NCBI RefSeq assembly: GCF_002954775.1
Contig: NZ_PJME01000005.1
Location: 186,001 to 250,000, forward strand
Origin: Streptomyces geranii
GTDB taxonomy: Bacteria; Actinomycetota; Actinomycetes; Streptomycetales; Streptomycetaceae
Direction: 5' to 3'
Length of the DNA: 64,000 bases
The notes beneath the pieces are model-generated. The model was not told where the DNA came from. It did no database searches and was given only the letters and a program-made list of their open reading frames with translations. Each line of letters starts with the position of its first letter. Within the stretch, counting starts at the first letter, position 1. A program made the position numbers and the translations under genes. Positions 50,225-59,134 of this stretch are shown here, one piece after another.

Positions 50225-52012
50225 ATGAAGATCCAAGACCTTCCGTACCCCGACCCCGGTGTGGCGGACGCGCGCTCGGGCCCCAGATTCCTGTGGTGGC
50301 TCTTCCGGAACCAGCTCGGCGGCCAGCTCACCGCCCTCGCCTGGGGACTGCTCCACTTCGTGGCCGTCTCCACGCTGCCGTTCGGCGTCGGCTTCGCCGT
50401 CCAGGCCGTCGTCGACCGCTCGGGCCGGCAACTGGCCCTCGCGGGCGGGCTGATGGTGCTGTGCGGCGTCGCCATCGCCCTCGGCGACAGCATGCTGCAC
50501 CGCGCGGCGGTCACCAACTGGATCACGGCCGCCGCCCGCGTCCAGCAGCTGCTGGCCCGCAAGACCGCCCAGCTGGGCTCGGCGCTGACGCGGCGGGTCG
50601 CAGCCGGTGAGGTCGTCGCGGTCTCCACGGGCGACGTGGAGAAGATCGGCTGGTTCGTGGAGGCCCTCTCCCGGTTCACCGCAGCCGCGCTGACCGTCGT
50701 CCTGGTCTGCGTGGGCCTGTACGTCTACCAGCCCGCGCTCGGCATCGTCGTCGCCGTCGGTGTCCCGGTCCTCGCCCTCGCCGTGCTGCCGCTGCTGCCC
50801 AGGGCGACCCGGCGGGCCGACTTCCAGCGCGAGAAGGCGGGCCGGGCGACCGAACTTGCCTCGGACACCGTCGCCGGGCTGCGGGTGCTGCGCGGCATCG
50901 GCGGCGAGGAACTCTTCCTCGACCGCTACCGCCGGGCCTCCCAGGAGGTACGGCACGCGGCCGTGCGCAGCGCCCGTATGTGGGCCCTGATCTCGGCGAT
51001 CCAGGTGCTGCTGCCGGGTCTGCTGATGATCGCGGTCGTCTGGCACGGTGTGCACCTGGCCAGGCAGGGACGGATCACCGTCGGCGAACTGGTCACCGTG
51101 TACAGCGCGGTCATGCTCCTGACGTACCCGCTGCGGCACTTCGAGGAGATCGCCATGGCGTACTCCTTCTCCCGGCCCTCCGCGAAACGGGCCGCGCGGG
51201 TGCTGTCCCTGGAGCGCGCCACGGACACGGCCGGCTCCCGCGAGGCCGTCGTACCGGCCGGGGACCTGTACGACCCCTCGACCGGGCTGCTCGCCCCCAC
51301 CGGCTGTCTGACCGCCGTGGTGTGCGGCGACCCGGACACGGCGGGGCTGCTGGCGGAGCGCCTCGGCGGACACCCGTCCGAGGAGGGCACGTCGGCGCTC
51401 CTGGGCGGCGTACCGCTCGACGAGCTGCCGCTGGCCAGCACCCGCACGGCCGTCCTCGTCCAGGACAAGGACCCGGTGCTGCTCTCCGGTTCGCTGCGCG
51501 AGCTGCTCGACGTGCCCGCCTCGGGTGCGGTGAGCGCAGCCGAGGCGCTGGCCGCCGCGCAGTGCGGGGACGTGCTGGAGGCGCTCGTGCAGGGGTCGCT
51601 GGACGTCGAGGACCCGCTGGACGCGCGGATCACCGAGCGCGGGCGGTCGTTGTCGGGCGGGCAGCGCCAGCGGCTGGCCCTGGCCCGGTCGCTGATCACG
51701 GACCCCGAGGTGCTCGTGCTCGACGAACCGACCTCGGCCGTCGACTCGCACACCGAGGCCCGGATCGCGGACGGGATCAGGAAGCTGCGGGCCGGCCGCA
51801 CGACCGTCGTCTTCACCTCCTCGCCGCTGCTCCTGGACCACGCGGACCGGGTCGTCCTGGTCCACGAGGGCGAGGTCGCGGCGGTCGGTGTGCACCGCGA
51901 ACTGGTGCACAAGGAACCGCGGTACCGGGCCGTGGTGACCCGGGAGACCGACGAAGAGGCGGCCCTCGGCCGCGAACTGGACCAACTGGAAGAGATCGAG
52001 GAGACGGCATGA
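50225..52012 (+). CDS. ABC exporter subunit A (degenerate Walker A and H-loop)
   Basis: A 595-residue half-transporter: membrane domain (to about 330), then an ATPase domain. Walker A is lost: the equivalent segment is VVCGDPDTAGLLAERL with no GKS/T. The signature SLSGGQRQRLALARS and Walker B VLVLDEPTSAVD are intact, but the H-loop His is replaced (VFTSSPLL). It cannot work alone and must pair with the next gene product, which supplies Walker A. The start ATG at 50225 follows GGGAC weakly. It is divergent from the PNGase gene across 231 bases. Confidence 0.87.
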   Translation: MKIQDLPYPDPGVADARSGPRFLWWLFRNQLGGQLTALAWGLLHFVAVSTLPFGVGFAVQAVVDRSGRQLALAGGLMVLCGVAIALGDSMLHRAAVTNWITAAARVQQLLARKTAQLGSALTRRVAAGEVVAVSTGDVEKIGWFVEALSRFTAAALTVVLVCVGLYVYQPALGIVVAVGVPVLALAVLPLLPRATRRADFQREKAGRATELASDTVAGLRVLRGIGGEELFLDRYRRASQEVRHAAVRSARMWALISAIQVLLPGLLMIAVVWHGVHLARQGRITVGELVTVYSAVMLLTYPLRHFEEIAMAYSFSRPSAKRAARVLSLERATDTAGSREAVVPAGDLYDPSTGLLAPTGCLTAVVCGDPDTAGLLAERLGGHPSEEGTSALLGGVPLDELPLASTRTAVLVQDKDPVLLSGSLRELLDVPASGAVSAAEALAAAQCGDVLEALVQGSLDVEDPLDARITERGRSLSGGQRQRLALARSLITDPEVLVLDEPTSAVDSHTEARIADGIRKLRAGRTTVVFTSSPLLLDHADRVVLVHEGEVAAVGVHRELVHKEPRYRAVVTRETDEEAALGRELDQLEEIEETA

Positions 52013-53790
52013 TCGGCGTGGCGCCACCGGCGTACGACCCGGCGGCCCCGACGACGGCGAGTACCCTGCCGGTCGGCGCCCCCGCGACCGTACGCGCCTA
52101 CGTGGCCGAACTGTTCCGCAGGCACCGCCGTGCCTTCCTGCTGCTGGTCACCGTCAACACGGTGTCCGTGGTGGCCTCCATGGTCGGCCCGTACCTGCTG
52201 GGCGACCTCGTCGAGCGGGTCTCGGACAACGCCCGCGAACTCCATCTGGAGCTGACCGTCGGCCTGTTCGCCGTCGCACTGGTCGTACAGGCCGTGTTCG
52301 TACGGCAGGTGCGGCTGCGCGGGGCGATGCTCGGCGAGCGAATGCTGGCCGATCTGCGCGAGGACTTCCTCGTGCGGTCGGTCGGACTGCCGCCGGGTGT
52401 CCTGGAGCGGGCGGGCACGGGCGACCTGCTGTCCCGCATCACGACCGACATCGACCGGCTCGCCAACGCGATGCGCGAGGCCGTGCCGCAACTCGCCATC
52501 GGCGTGGTGTGGGCGGCGCTGCTGCTCGGCGGCCTGGTGATCACGGCGCCGCCGCTCGCGCCCGCCGTGCTCCTCGCGGTGCCGGTGCTGGTCGTGGGCT
52601 GCCGCTGGTACTTCCGGCGCGCACCCTCCGCCTACCGCTCGGAGGCCGCCGGGTACGCCGCCGTCGCCGCCGTGCTCGCGGAGACCGTGGACGCCGGGCG
52701 GACCGTCGAGGCCCACCGCCTGGGCGACCGCCGGATCGACCTGTCCGACCGGCGCGTCCGCGAATGGACCGCCTGGGAGCGCTACACCCTGTGGCTGCGG
52801 TGCGTGCTGTTCCCGGTCATCAACGCCACCCATGTGACGGTGCTGTGCTCGGTGCTGATGGTCGGCGGGGTCTTCGTGCTCCAGGGCTGGATCGACGTGG
52901 GCCAGCTGACCACGAGCGCGCTGCTCGCCCAGATGCTCGTCGACCCGGTGGGGATCATCCTGCGCTGGTACGACGAGCTGCAGGTCGCGCAGGTTTCGCT
53001 GGCCCGGCTGGTCGGGGTCCGGGACATCGAACCGGACGCCGGTGACCCCACGCTGTCCCCGGACGGCCGGGACGTGCACGCGGACCGGGTGCACTTCGGC
53101 TACCGGGAGGGCGTCGACGTGCTGCGCAAGGTGTCCCTGGAGGTCGCGCCGGGCACCCGGCTGGCCCTGGTGGGCCCCTCGGGCGCCGGCAAGTCCACCC
53201 TGGGCAGGCTGCTCGCCGGGATCTACGCGCCCCGGACCGGCCGGATCACCCTGGGCGGCGCCGAACTGTCGAGGATGCCCGCCGAGGAGGTCCGCTCGCA
53301 CGTCGCGCTCGTCAACCAGGAGCACCACGTCTTCGTCGGCTCGCTGCGCGACAACCTGCTCCTGGCCAGCACGGACGCCGGGGACGCCGAGTTGTGGGCG
53401 GCGCTGGGGGCGGTCGACGCGGACGGCTGGGCCCGGGCGCTGGAGGAGGGCCTGGACACCGAGGTCGGCTCGGGCGGGTTCTCGCTCACTCCGGCGCAGG
53501 CCCAGCAGATCGCGCTGGCCCGGCTGGTCCTGGCCGACCCGCACACCCTGGTCCTGGACGAGGCGACCTCGCTCCTCGACCCGCGTGCGGCCCGCCATCT
53601 GGAACGGTCCCTGGCCCGGGTCCTGGACGGCCGTACGGTCGTCGCCATCGCCCACCGGCTGCACACCGCCCATGACGCGGACGTCATCGCCGTCGTGGAG
53701 AACGGCCGGATCACCGAGCTGGGCAGCCACGACGAGCTGGTCGCGGCGGACGGCGCGTACGCGGCGCTGTGGCGGTCGTGGCACGGGTGA
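52009..53790 (+). CDS. ABC exporter subunit B (consensus Walker A, degenerate signature)
   Basis: A 593-residue half-transporter. Walker A GPSGAGKST, Walker B LVLDEATSLLD and H-loop IAHRLH are consensus, but the signature is SLTPAQAQQIALAR where LSGGQ is expected. Paired with the preceding protein this gives one complete ATP site (its Walker A with the partner's LSGGQ) and one dead site, as in TM287/288- or TAP-type heterodimers. The start overlaps the partner's stop (ATGA). The substrate is unknown. Confidence 0.88.
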   Translation: MIGVAPPAYDPAAPTTASTLPVGAPATVRAYVAELFRRHRRAFLLLVTVNTVSVVASMVGPYLLGDLVERVSDNARELHLELTVGLFAVALVVQAVFVRQVRLRGAMLGERMLADLREDFLVRSVGLPPGVLERAGTGDLLSRITTDIDRLANAMREAVPQLAIGVVWAALLLGGLVITAPPLAPAVLLAVPVLVVGCRWYFRRAPSAYRSEAAGYAAVAAVLAETVDAGRTVEAHRLGDRRIDLSDRRVREWTAWERYTLWLRCVLFPVINATHVTVLCSVLMVGGVFVLQGWIDVGQLTTSALLAQMLVDPVGIILRWYDELQVAQVSLARLVGVRDIEPDAGDPTLSPDGRDVHADRVHFGYREGVDVLRKVSLEVAPGTRLALVGPSGAGKSTLGRLLAGIYAPRTGRITLGGAELSRMPAEEVRSHVALVNQEHHVFVGSLRDNLLLASTDAGDAELWAALGAVDADGWARALEEGLDTEVGSGGFSLTPAQAQQIALARLVLADPHTLVLDEATSLLDPRAARHLERSLARVLDGRTVVAIAHRLHTAHDADVIAVVENGRITELGSHDELVAADGAYAALWRSWHG

Positions 53791-53931
53791 CACACCGGTG
53801 ACCGGGCGACGGGGCGGGTCCGGATCGGCTTCGTCCCGTTGCGCGGTCCCGAGGCGGGGTGGAACGCTGGAAGCGGCTGCCCGCCCCCGCGGGTGGTTCC
53901 GGGGCCGGTCGCCACGCACCTGGAGGTACCC

Positions 53932-54402
53932 GTGGACAGTGACGAGGGATGGGGAGACGACGTCTACCAGCCCGACGGATCCGAGGTACAGGACGACGCG
54001 GGCCTGCTGGACGGCGAGGACACCCTGGTCACCGACGGGGTCGACGACCCCCTCGACCGCGGCTGGTCCCCTCCGGACCGGCCCTGGGCGGTGGAGCGCA
54101 CCGGTGTGACGGCGGCGGAGCGGCAGCGGGGCGAGAGCCTGGACCAGCGCCTCGCCGAGGAGCTGCCGGACGTCACGGCGGCGGACGGCGACGGCATCGG
54201 CGACTGCGCGGGCACGGACGGCGAGCCGCTGGACAACGAGGTGGGCGCCGCCCGCTCCGGCCGTCTGGTGGCCCCCAACGAGGGGGCGCACGAGGACGGG
54301 GAGAGCGGGCTGATCGCCACGGACGTCGGCATCGACGGCGCCGCGGCCTCGGCCGAGGAGGCCGCGATGCACATCGTCGACGAGGACGCCCTGTCCGGCT
54401 GA
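53932..54402 (+). CDS. DUF5709-like acidic protein
   Basis: A 156-residue, very acidic soluble protein. The N-terminus DSDEGWGDDVYQPDGSEVQDDAG and the DRPWAVERTGVTAAEQ-like middle segment recall the actinobacterial DUF5709 family, whose function is unknown. I chose GTG at 53932 because GGAGG lies five bases upstream; a longer in-frame start at 53839 adds Pro/Gly-rich sequence that looks non-coding. It is separated from the ABC genes by about 140 bases and so probably independent. Confidence 0.7.
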   Translation: MDSDEGWGDDVYQPDGSEVQDDAGLLDGEDTLVTDGVDDPLDRGWSPPDRPWAVERTGVTAAERQRGESLDQRLAEELPDVTAADGDGIGDCAGTDGEPLDNEVGAARSGRLVAPNEGAHEDGESGLIATDVGIDGAAASAEEAAMHIVDEDALSG

Positions 54403-54486
54403 CCGCCGGGCCAGCCCAAGGGCCCCGCGAGGCCGGCCGCCGGACCGGTCCGAGCGAACCACGCGAATCCAGCTAGGAGAACACCC

Positions 54487-54744
54487 ATGCAGCAGGACAA
54501 GCAGCCCGCCTACCACCCGGTCGTCTTCCGTGACCGGACCGCCGGATACGCCTTCCTGACCCGGTCCACCGCGACGAGCGAGCAGACCATCGACTGGGAC
54601 GACGGCGAGACCTACCCGGTGGTGGACGTGGAGATCTCCTCGGAGAGCCATCCCTTCTACACCGGCAAGGCCCGCACGGTGGACACCGAGGGCCGCGTCG
54701 CCGCCTTCGAACGGCGCTACGGCGGCGGGGACGCCCAGGGCTGA
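54487..54744 (+). CDS. rpmE2: 50S ribosomal protein L31 type B
   Basis: An 85-residue ribosomal protein. Typical type B (zinc-independent) features are YHPVVFRD, then FLTRSTATS and [34 protein letters not shown]; the zinc-binding Cys residues of type A are absent. Type B L31 often replaces type A under zinc limitation, under Zur control, but I see no clear Zur box in the 84 bases upstream. AGGAG precedes the ATG. Confidence 0.95.
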   Translation: MQQDKQPAYHPVVFRDRTAGYAFLTRSTATSEQTIDWDDGETYPVVDVEISSESHPFYTGKARTVDTEGRVAAFERRYGGGDAQG

Positions 54745-54776
54745 GACGGCGGTCCCCGCAACCTGCGCCCGACGGG

Positions 54777-55571
54777 TCAGATGAAGTTCAGCGCCGCCGC
54801 GCAGCCCACTCCGCCGAGCAGCATGAACGCCGGCATGAGCACCTTCAGCTCGACCCAGCTGCCCGCCCGGAACCGCATCGCCTTCGGCGGGCCGATCGGG
54901 TACCAGCGCTTGCGGCCGATCGGGATGGGCCACAGCACCGGGCAGCCGGACACCGTCAGCGCGTCCCCGATGTCGTGCACCAGCGCGCCGAGCACGACCG
55001 GCAGCCCCAGCCACAGATACGCCTGCCCCGGGTCCGTGAACAGCCAGTCCGCGCCGTTGCCCGGCTTGTCCAGGACTCCGGCCAGGATCCAGGCGCTGGT
55101 CGCCGCCAGCAGCCAGACGAGGATGTCGGCACTGGAACCGCGGGTCGCCCGCCACAGCAGACCTTCGATGGCGAGCACGATGTGCACGAAGAGGATGGCC
55201 AGCACCGCCCAGCGGCCCCCGGTGATCGCCACCGCGGAGGCGCCCCCACCGGTCAGGACCGCCCACAGCCAGGTGTGCGTCAGCGTCCGGTGCCCGCCCG
55301 AGCGGCGCGGGTCGCCCTGCTTCTTGGTCGCCTTGTAGACGGCGTAGGAGAGCTTGTCGACGATCTCGCACAGGCCACGCGAGATCGGGCCGAAGGCATT
55401 CGAAATGGTCGCCGCCTTGTGGTCGAGGTCCGGGGCGAGTGCGGCACCGGCGCAGATCAGGGCACCGACCAGGAGCACCGGCCAGGGCATCGGCTTGCCG
55501 GCCGCTGCTGCGGCGGCCCCGACCCCGAGCCACGCTGCGGCCCCCGAGAGTGAGTGTGCTGGTCCCATCAT
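54777..55571 (-). CDS. Membrane-bound metal-dependent hydrolase-like protein (YdjM/DUF457 type)
   Basis: A 264-residue integral membrane protein. Early His and Asp motifs are GPAHSLSGAAAW, ALAPDLDHKAAT and GGHRTLTHTWLW, and a later one is ALVHDIGDALT, spread over about six hydrophobic helices. This is the pattern of YdjM/LexA-induced inner-membrane hydrolases of unknown activity. Two ATG codons (55571, 55568) are adjacent. It is convergent with the L31 gene and divergent from the helicase gene. Confidence 0.85.
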   Translation of the reverse strand: MMGPAHSLSGAAAWLGVGAAAAAAGKPMPWPVLLVGALICAGAALAPDLDHKAATISNAFGPISRGLCEIVDKLSYAVYKATKKQGDPRRSGGHRTLTHTWLWAVLTGGGASAVAITGGRWAVLAILFVHIVLAIEGLLWRATRGSSADILVWLLAATSAWILAGVLDKPGNGADWLFTDPGQAYLWLGLPVVLGALVHDIGDALTVSGCPVLWPIPIGRKRWYPIGPPKAMRFRAGSWVELKVLMPAFMLLGGVGCAAALNFI

Positions 55572-55716
55572 GGCCGTTTCCCGCCCTATTCCTCGTACGC
55601 CGCTGTCCAGTTGACCGGGTGCGCTGACGCTCCGTCGGCGACACAGCGTAGCGGCCGTGATCTTCGGACGAGCATCCGATTCCCCCATCACCTGGGATCA
55701 CAGGCAAGATGGGGGC

Positions 55717-58230
55717 GTGACCCTCATCGATCAGCTGCCGCAGACCGCAGACCCCGACGCCCTCTACGAAGCCTTCGAGTCGTGGGCCCAGGAGCGCGGT
55801 CTCACGCTCTATCCGCACCAGGAGGAGGCGCTGATCGAGGTGGTCTCGGGTGCGAACGTGATCGTGTCGACGCCCACCGGGTCCGGCAAGAGCATGATCG
55901 CGGCGGGCGCGCACTTCGCGGCGCTGGCCCGGGACGAGGTCACCTTCTACACCGCTCCGATCAAGGCCCTGGTGTCGGAGAAGTTCTTCGAGCTGTGCAA
56001 GATCTTCGGCACGGAGAACGTCGGCATGCTGACCGGCGACGCCTCCGTCAACTCCGACGCCCCCGTCATCTGCTGCACGGCCGAGGTCCTTGCGTCCATC
56101 GCACTGCGCGACGGCAAGCAGGCCGACGTCGGCCAGGTCGTGATGGACGAGTTCCACTTCTACGCCGAGGGCGACCGCGGCTGGGCCTGGCAGATCCCGA
56201 TCCTGGAGCTGCCGCAGGCGCAGTTCATCCTGATGTCGGCGACGCTGGGCGACGTCTCGATGTTCGAGAAGGACCTCACCCGCCGCACCGGCCGCCCGAC
56301 CTCCGTGGTCCGTTCGGCGAACCGCCCGGTCCCGCTGTCGTACGAGTACAAGCTGACCCCGATGACCGAGACGCTGACGGAGCTGCTGGAGACCAGGCAG
56401 GCGCCCGTCTACATCGTGCACTTCACCCAGGCGCAGGCGGTGGAGCGGGCGCAGGCGCTGATGAGCATCAACATGTGCACGCGCGAGGAGAAGGACAAGA
56501 TCGCCGACCTGATCGGCGGCTTCCGCTTCACCACCAAGTTCGGCCAGAACCTCTCCCGTTACGTCCGGCACGGCATCGGTGTCCACCACGCCGGGATGCT
56601 CCCCAAGTACCGCCGCCTGGTCGAGAAGCTGGCCCAGGCGGGCCTGTTGAAGGTCATCTGCGGCACCGACACCCTCGGCGTCGGCGTCAACGTGCCCATC
56701 CGTACGGTGCTGTTCACCGCGCTGACGAAGTACGACGGCAATCGCGTCCGGACCCTGCGCGCGCGAGAGTTCCACCAGATCGCCGGCCGGGCGGGCCGCG
56801 CGGGCTTCGACACGGCGGGCTTCGTCGTCGCGCAGGCGCCCGAGCATGTCATCGAGAACGAGAAGTCGCTGGCCAAGGCGGGCGACGACCCGAAGAAGCG
56901 CCGCAAGGTGGTCCGCAAGAAGGCGCCGGAGGGGTTTGTCGGCTGGACGGAGAGCACCTTCGACAAGCTGATCACCTCCGACCCGGAGCCGCTGACCTCC
57001 CGCTTCCGGGTCACGCACACGATGCTCCTTTCGGTGATCGCCCGCCCCGGCAACGCCTTCGACGCGATGCGGCACCTCCTGGAGGACAACCACGAGCCGC
57101 GCAAGCAGCAGTTGCGGCACATCCGGCGCGCGATCGCCATCTACCGCTCGCTGCTGGACGGCGGCGTCGTCGAGAAGCTGGACGAGCCGGACGCGACCGG
57201 CCGCATCGTGCGCCTGACCGTGGACCTCCAGCAGGACTTCGCGCTCAACCAGCCGCTGTCCACCTTCGCGCTGGCCTCGTTCGAACTCCTGGACCCGGAG
57301 TCGCCGTCGTACGCCCTGGACATGGTGTCCGTGGTCGAGTCCACGCTGGACGATCCGCGCCAGATCCTGGCGGCCCAGCAGAACAAGGCGCGCGGTGAGG
57401 CCGTCGGGGCGATGAAGGCGGACGGCGTCGAGTACGAGGAGCGCATGGAGCGCCTCCAGGACGTCTCGTACCCGAAGCCGCTGGAAGAGCTGCTCTTCCA
57501 CGCCTACGACACCTACCGCAAGAGCCACCCGTGGGTCGGTGACCATCCCCTCTCCCCCAAGTCCGTCATCCGCGACATGTACGAACGCGCCATGTCCTTC
57601 ACCGAGTTGGTCTCCTACTACGACCTGGCCCGCACCGAGGGCATCGTGCTGCGCTACCTCGCGGGTGCCTTCAAGGCCCTCGACCACACCGTCCCGGACG
57701 ACCTCAAGTCCGAGGACCTCCAGGATCTGATCGCCTGGCTGGGCGAGATGGTGCGCCAGGTCGACTCCAGCCTCCTGGACGAGTGGGAGCAGCTCGCCAA
57801 CCCGGAGGTGATGACCGCCGAGGAGGCCCAGGAGAGGGCCGACCAGGTCAAGCCGGTCACCGCCAACGCGCGGGCCTTCCGGGTCCTCGTCCGCAACGCG
57901 ATGTTCCGCCGCGTCGAGCTGGCCGCGCTCGACCAGGTCGGGGCGCTGGGCGAGTTGGACGCGGAGGCCGGCTGGGACGCCGACGCGTGGGGCGAGGCGA
58001 TGGACAAGTACTGGGACGAGTACGAGGACCTCGGCACCGGCCCCGACGCCCGCGGCCCCCGGCTGCTGATGATCGAGGAGGAGCCGCATAACAGGCTGTG
58101 GCGCGTCCGGCAGACCTTCGCCGACCCGAACGGCGACCATGACTGGGGCATCAGCGCGGAGGTCGACCTCGTGGCCTCCGACGCGGAGGGCCGTGCCGTC
58201 GTCAAGGTCACCGCCGTCGGTCAGCTGTGA
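55717..58230 (+). CDS. Ski2-like DEAD/DEFH-box RNA helicase
   Basis: An 837-residue superfamily 2 helicase. Motif I is STPTGSGKS (51-59), motif II DEFH (144-147), motif III SAT, and motif VI HQIAGRAGRAG. After the two RecA domains comes a long helical C-terminal half, including LEELLFHAYDTYRKSHPWV. It resembles Ski2/HelY-type RNA helicases of actinobacteria. The GTG at 55717 is chosen from the N-terminus TLIDQLPQTADPDALYEAF; a GTG 60 bases upstream is poor. TesB follows 19 bases downstream. Confidence 0.9.
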   Translation: MTLIDQLPQTADPDALYEAFESWAQERGLTLYPHQEEALIEVVSGANVIVSTPTGSGKSMIAAGAHFAALARDEVTFYTAPIKALVSEKFFELCKIFGTENVGMLTGDASVNSDAPVICCTAEVLASIALRDGKQADVGQVVMDEFHFYAEGDRGWAWQIPILELPQAQFILMSATLGDVSMFEKDLTRRTGRPTSVVRSANRPVPLSYEYKLTPMTETLTELLETRQAPVYIVHFTQAQAVERAQALMSINMCTREEKDKIADLIGGFRFTTKFGQNLSRYVRHGIGVHHAGMLPKYRRLVEKLAQAGLLKVICGTDTLGVGVNVPIRTVLFTALTKYDGNRVRTLRAREFHQIAGRAGRAGFDTAGFVVAQAPEHVIENEKSLAKAGDDPKKRRKVVRKKAPEGFVGWTESTFDKLITSDPEPLTSRFRVTHTMLLSVIARPGNAFDAMRHLLEDNHEPRKQQLRHIRRAIAIYRSLLDGGVVEKLDEPDATGRIVRLTVDLQQDFALNQPLSTFALASFELLDPESPSYALDMVSVVESTLDDPRQILAAQQNKARGEAVGAMKADGVEYEERMERLQDVSYPKPLEELLFHAYDTYRKSHPWVGDHPLSPKSVIRDMYERAMSFTELVSYYDLARTEGIVLRYLAGAFKALDHTVPDDLKSEDLQDLIAWLGEMVRQVDSSLLDEWEQLANPEVMTAEEAQERADQVKPVTANARAFRVLVRNAMFRRVELAALDQVGALGELDAEAGWDADAWGEAMDKYWDEYEDLGTGPDARGPRLLMIEEEPHNRLWRVRQTFADPNGDHDWGISAEVDLVASDAEGRAVVKVTAVGQL

Positions 58231-58249
58231 GCACAGGAGAATCGCACCC

Positions 58250-59119
58250 ATGACGAACGCCGCCGAGAGACTCGTCGACCTGCTGGACCTGGAGCAGATC
58301 GAGGTCAACATCTTCCGTGGCCGCAGCCCCGACGAGTCCCTCCAGCGGGTCTTCGGCGGCCAGGTGGCGGGCCAGGCACTGGTCGCCGCCGGACGCACCA
58401 CGGACGGCGAGCGTCCGGTGCACTCGCTGCACGCGTACTTCCTGCGCCCGGGCAGGCCGGGCGTGCCGATCGTGTACCAGGTCGAACGGGTCCGTGACGG
58501 CCGGTCGTTCACGACCCGTCGGGTCACGGCCGTGCAGCAGGGCCGCACGATCTTCAATCTCACCGCCTCCTTTCACAAGCCCGAGGAAGGCAGCTTCGAA
58601 CATCAGCTGCCGCCGGCCCGGAAGGTCCCGGACCCGGAGTCCCTGCCGAATGTGACTCAGGAGATCAAGGAGCATCTCGGCGCGCTGCCCGAGCAGTTCG
58701 AGCGTATGGCGCGTCGTCAGCCCTTCGACATCCGCTATGTGGACCGATTGCTCTGGGCCGCCGAGGAGGTCCAGCAGCTGGAGCCGCGCAGCGCGGTGTG
58801 GATGCGCGCGGTCGGCCCGCTGGGGGACGACCCGCTCGTGCACACGTGCGCTCTGACGTACGCCAGCGACATGACGCTGCTGGACGCCGTACGCCTTCCG
58901 GTGGAGCCCCTGTTCGGTCCGCGGACCTTCGACATGGCCTCGCTTGACCACGCCATGTGGTTCCACCGGCCGTTCCGCGCGGACGAGTGGTTCCTGTACG
59001 ACCAGGAGTCCCCCATCGCCACGGGCGGGCGTGGGCTGGCCCGTGGCCGGATCTACGACGTCGAGGGCAGGCTGCTCGTCTCCGTCGTCCAGGAGGGGCT
59101 GTTCCGGAAGCTGGGCTGA
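58250..59119 (+). CDS. tesB: Acyl-CoA thioesterase II (TesB)
   Basis: A 289-residue double-hotdog thioesterase that cleaves medium- and long-chain acyl-CoA. Signatures are RVFGGQVAGQALVAAGRT, HSLHAYFLRPG, TRRVTAVQQGRTIFNLTASF, SLDHAMWFHRPFRADEW (catalytic Asp of the TesB type), and SVVQEGLFR. AGGAGA lies before the ATG at 58250. It is probably in one operon with the helicase. Confidence 0.95.
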   Translation: MTNAAERLVDLLDLEQIEVNIFRGRSPDESLQRVFGGQVAGQALVAAGRTTDGERPVHSLHAYFLRPGRPGVPIVYQVERVRDGRSFTTRRVTAVQQGRTIFNLTASFHKPEEGSFEHQLPPARKVPDPESLPNVTQEIKEHLGALPEQFERMARRQPFDIRYVDRLLWAAEEVQQLEPRSAVWMRAVGPLGDDPLVHTCALTYASDMTLLDAVRLPVEPLFGPRTFDMASLDHAMWFHRPFRADEWFLYDQESPIATGGRGLARGRIYDVEGRLLVSVVQEGLFRKLG

Positions 59120-59134
59120 GGCGCCCGCTTCTCC

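Noticed and set aside
49994..52027. A 678-codon upstream extension of the PNGase-like gene on the minus strand.
   Set aside because: It has no signal peptide, is antisense to the ABC subunit A gene, and the conserved protein starts with its own signal peptide at 49993.
54403..54486. Search for a Zur operator before the L31 type B gene.
   Set aside because: No AT-rich TGAAAATGATTTTCA-like palindrome is present; only a ribosome site is clear.
50926..58563. A very long open frame of about 2,500 codons on the minus strand.
   Set aside because: It is antisense to two ABC exporter genes, the helicase and other well-supported genes. The translation is low-complexity Arg/Gly/Asp-rich, as expected for the complement of high-GC coding DNA.
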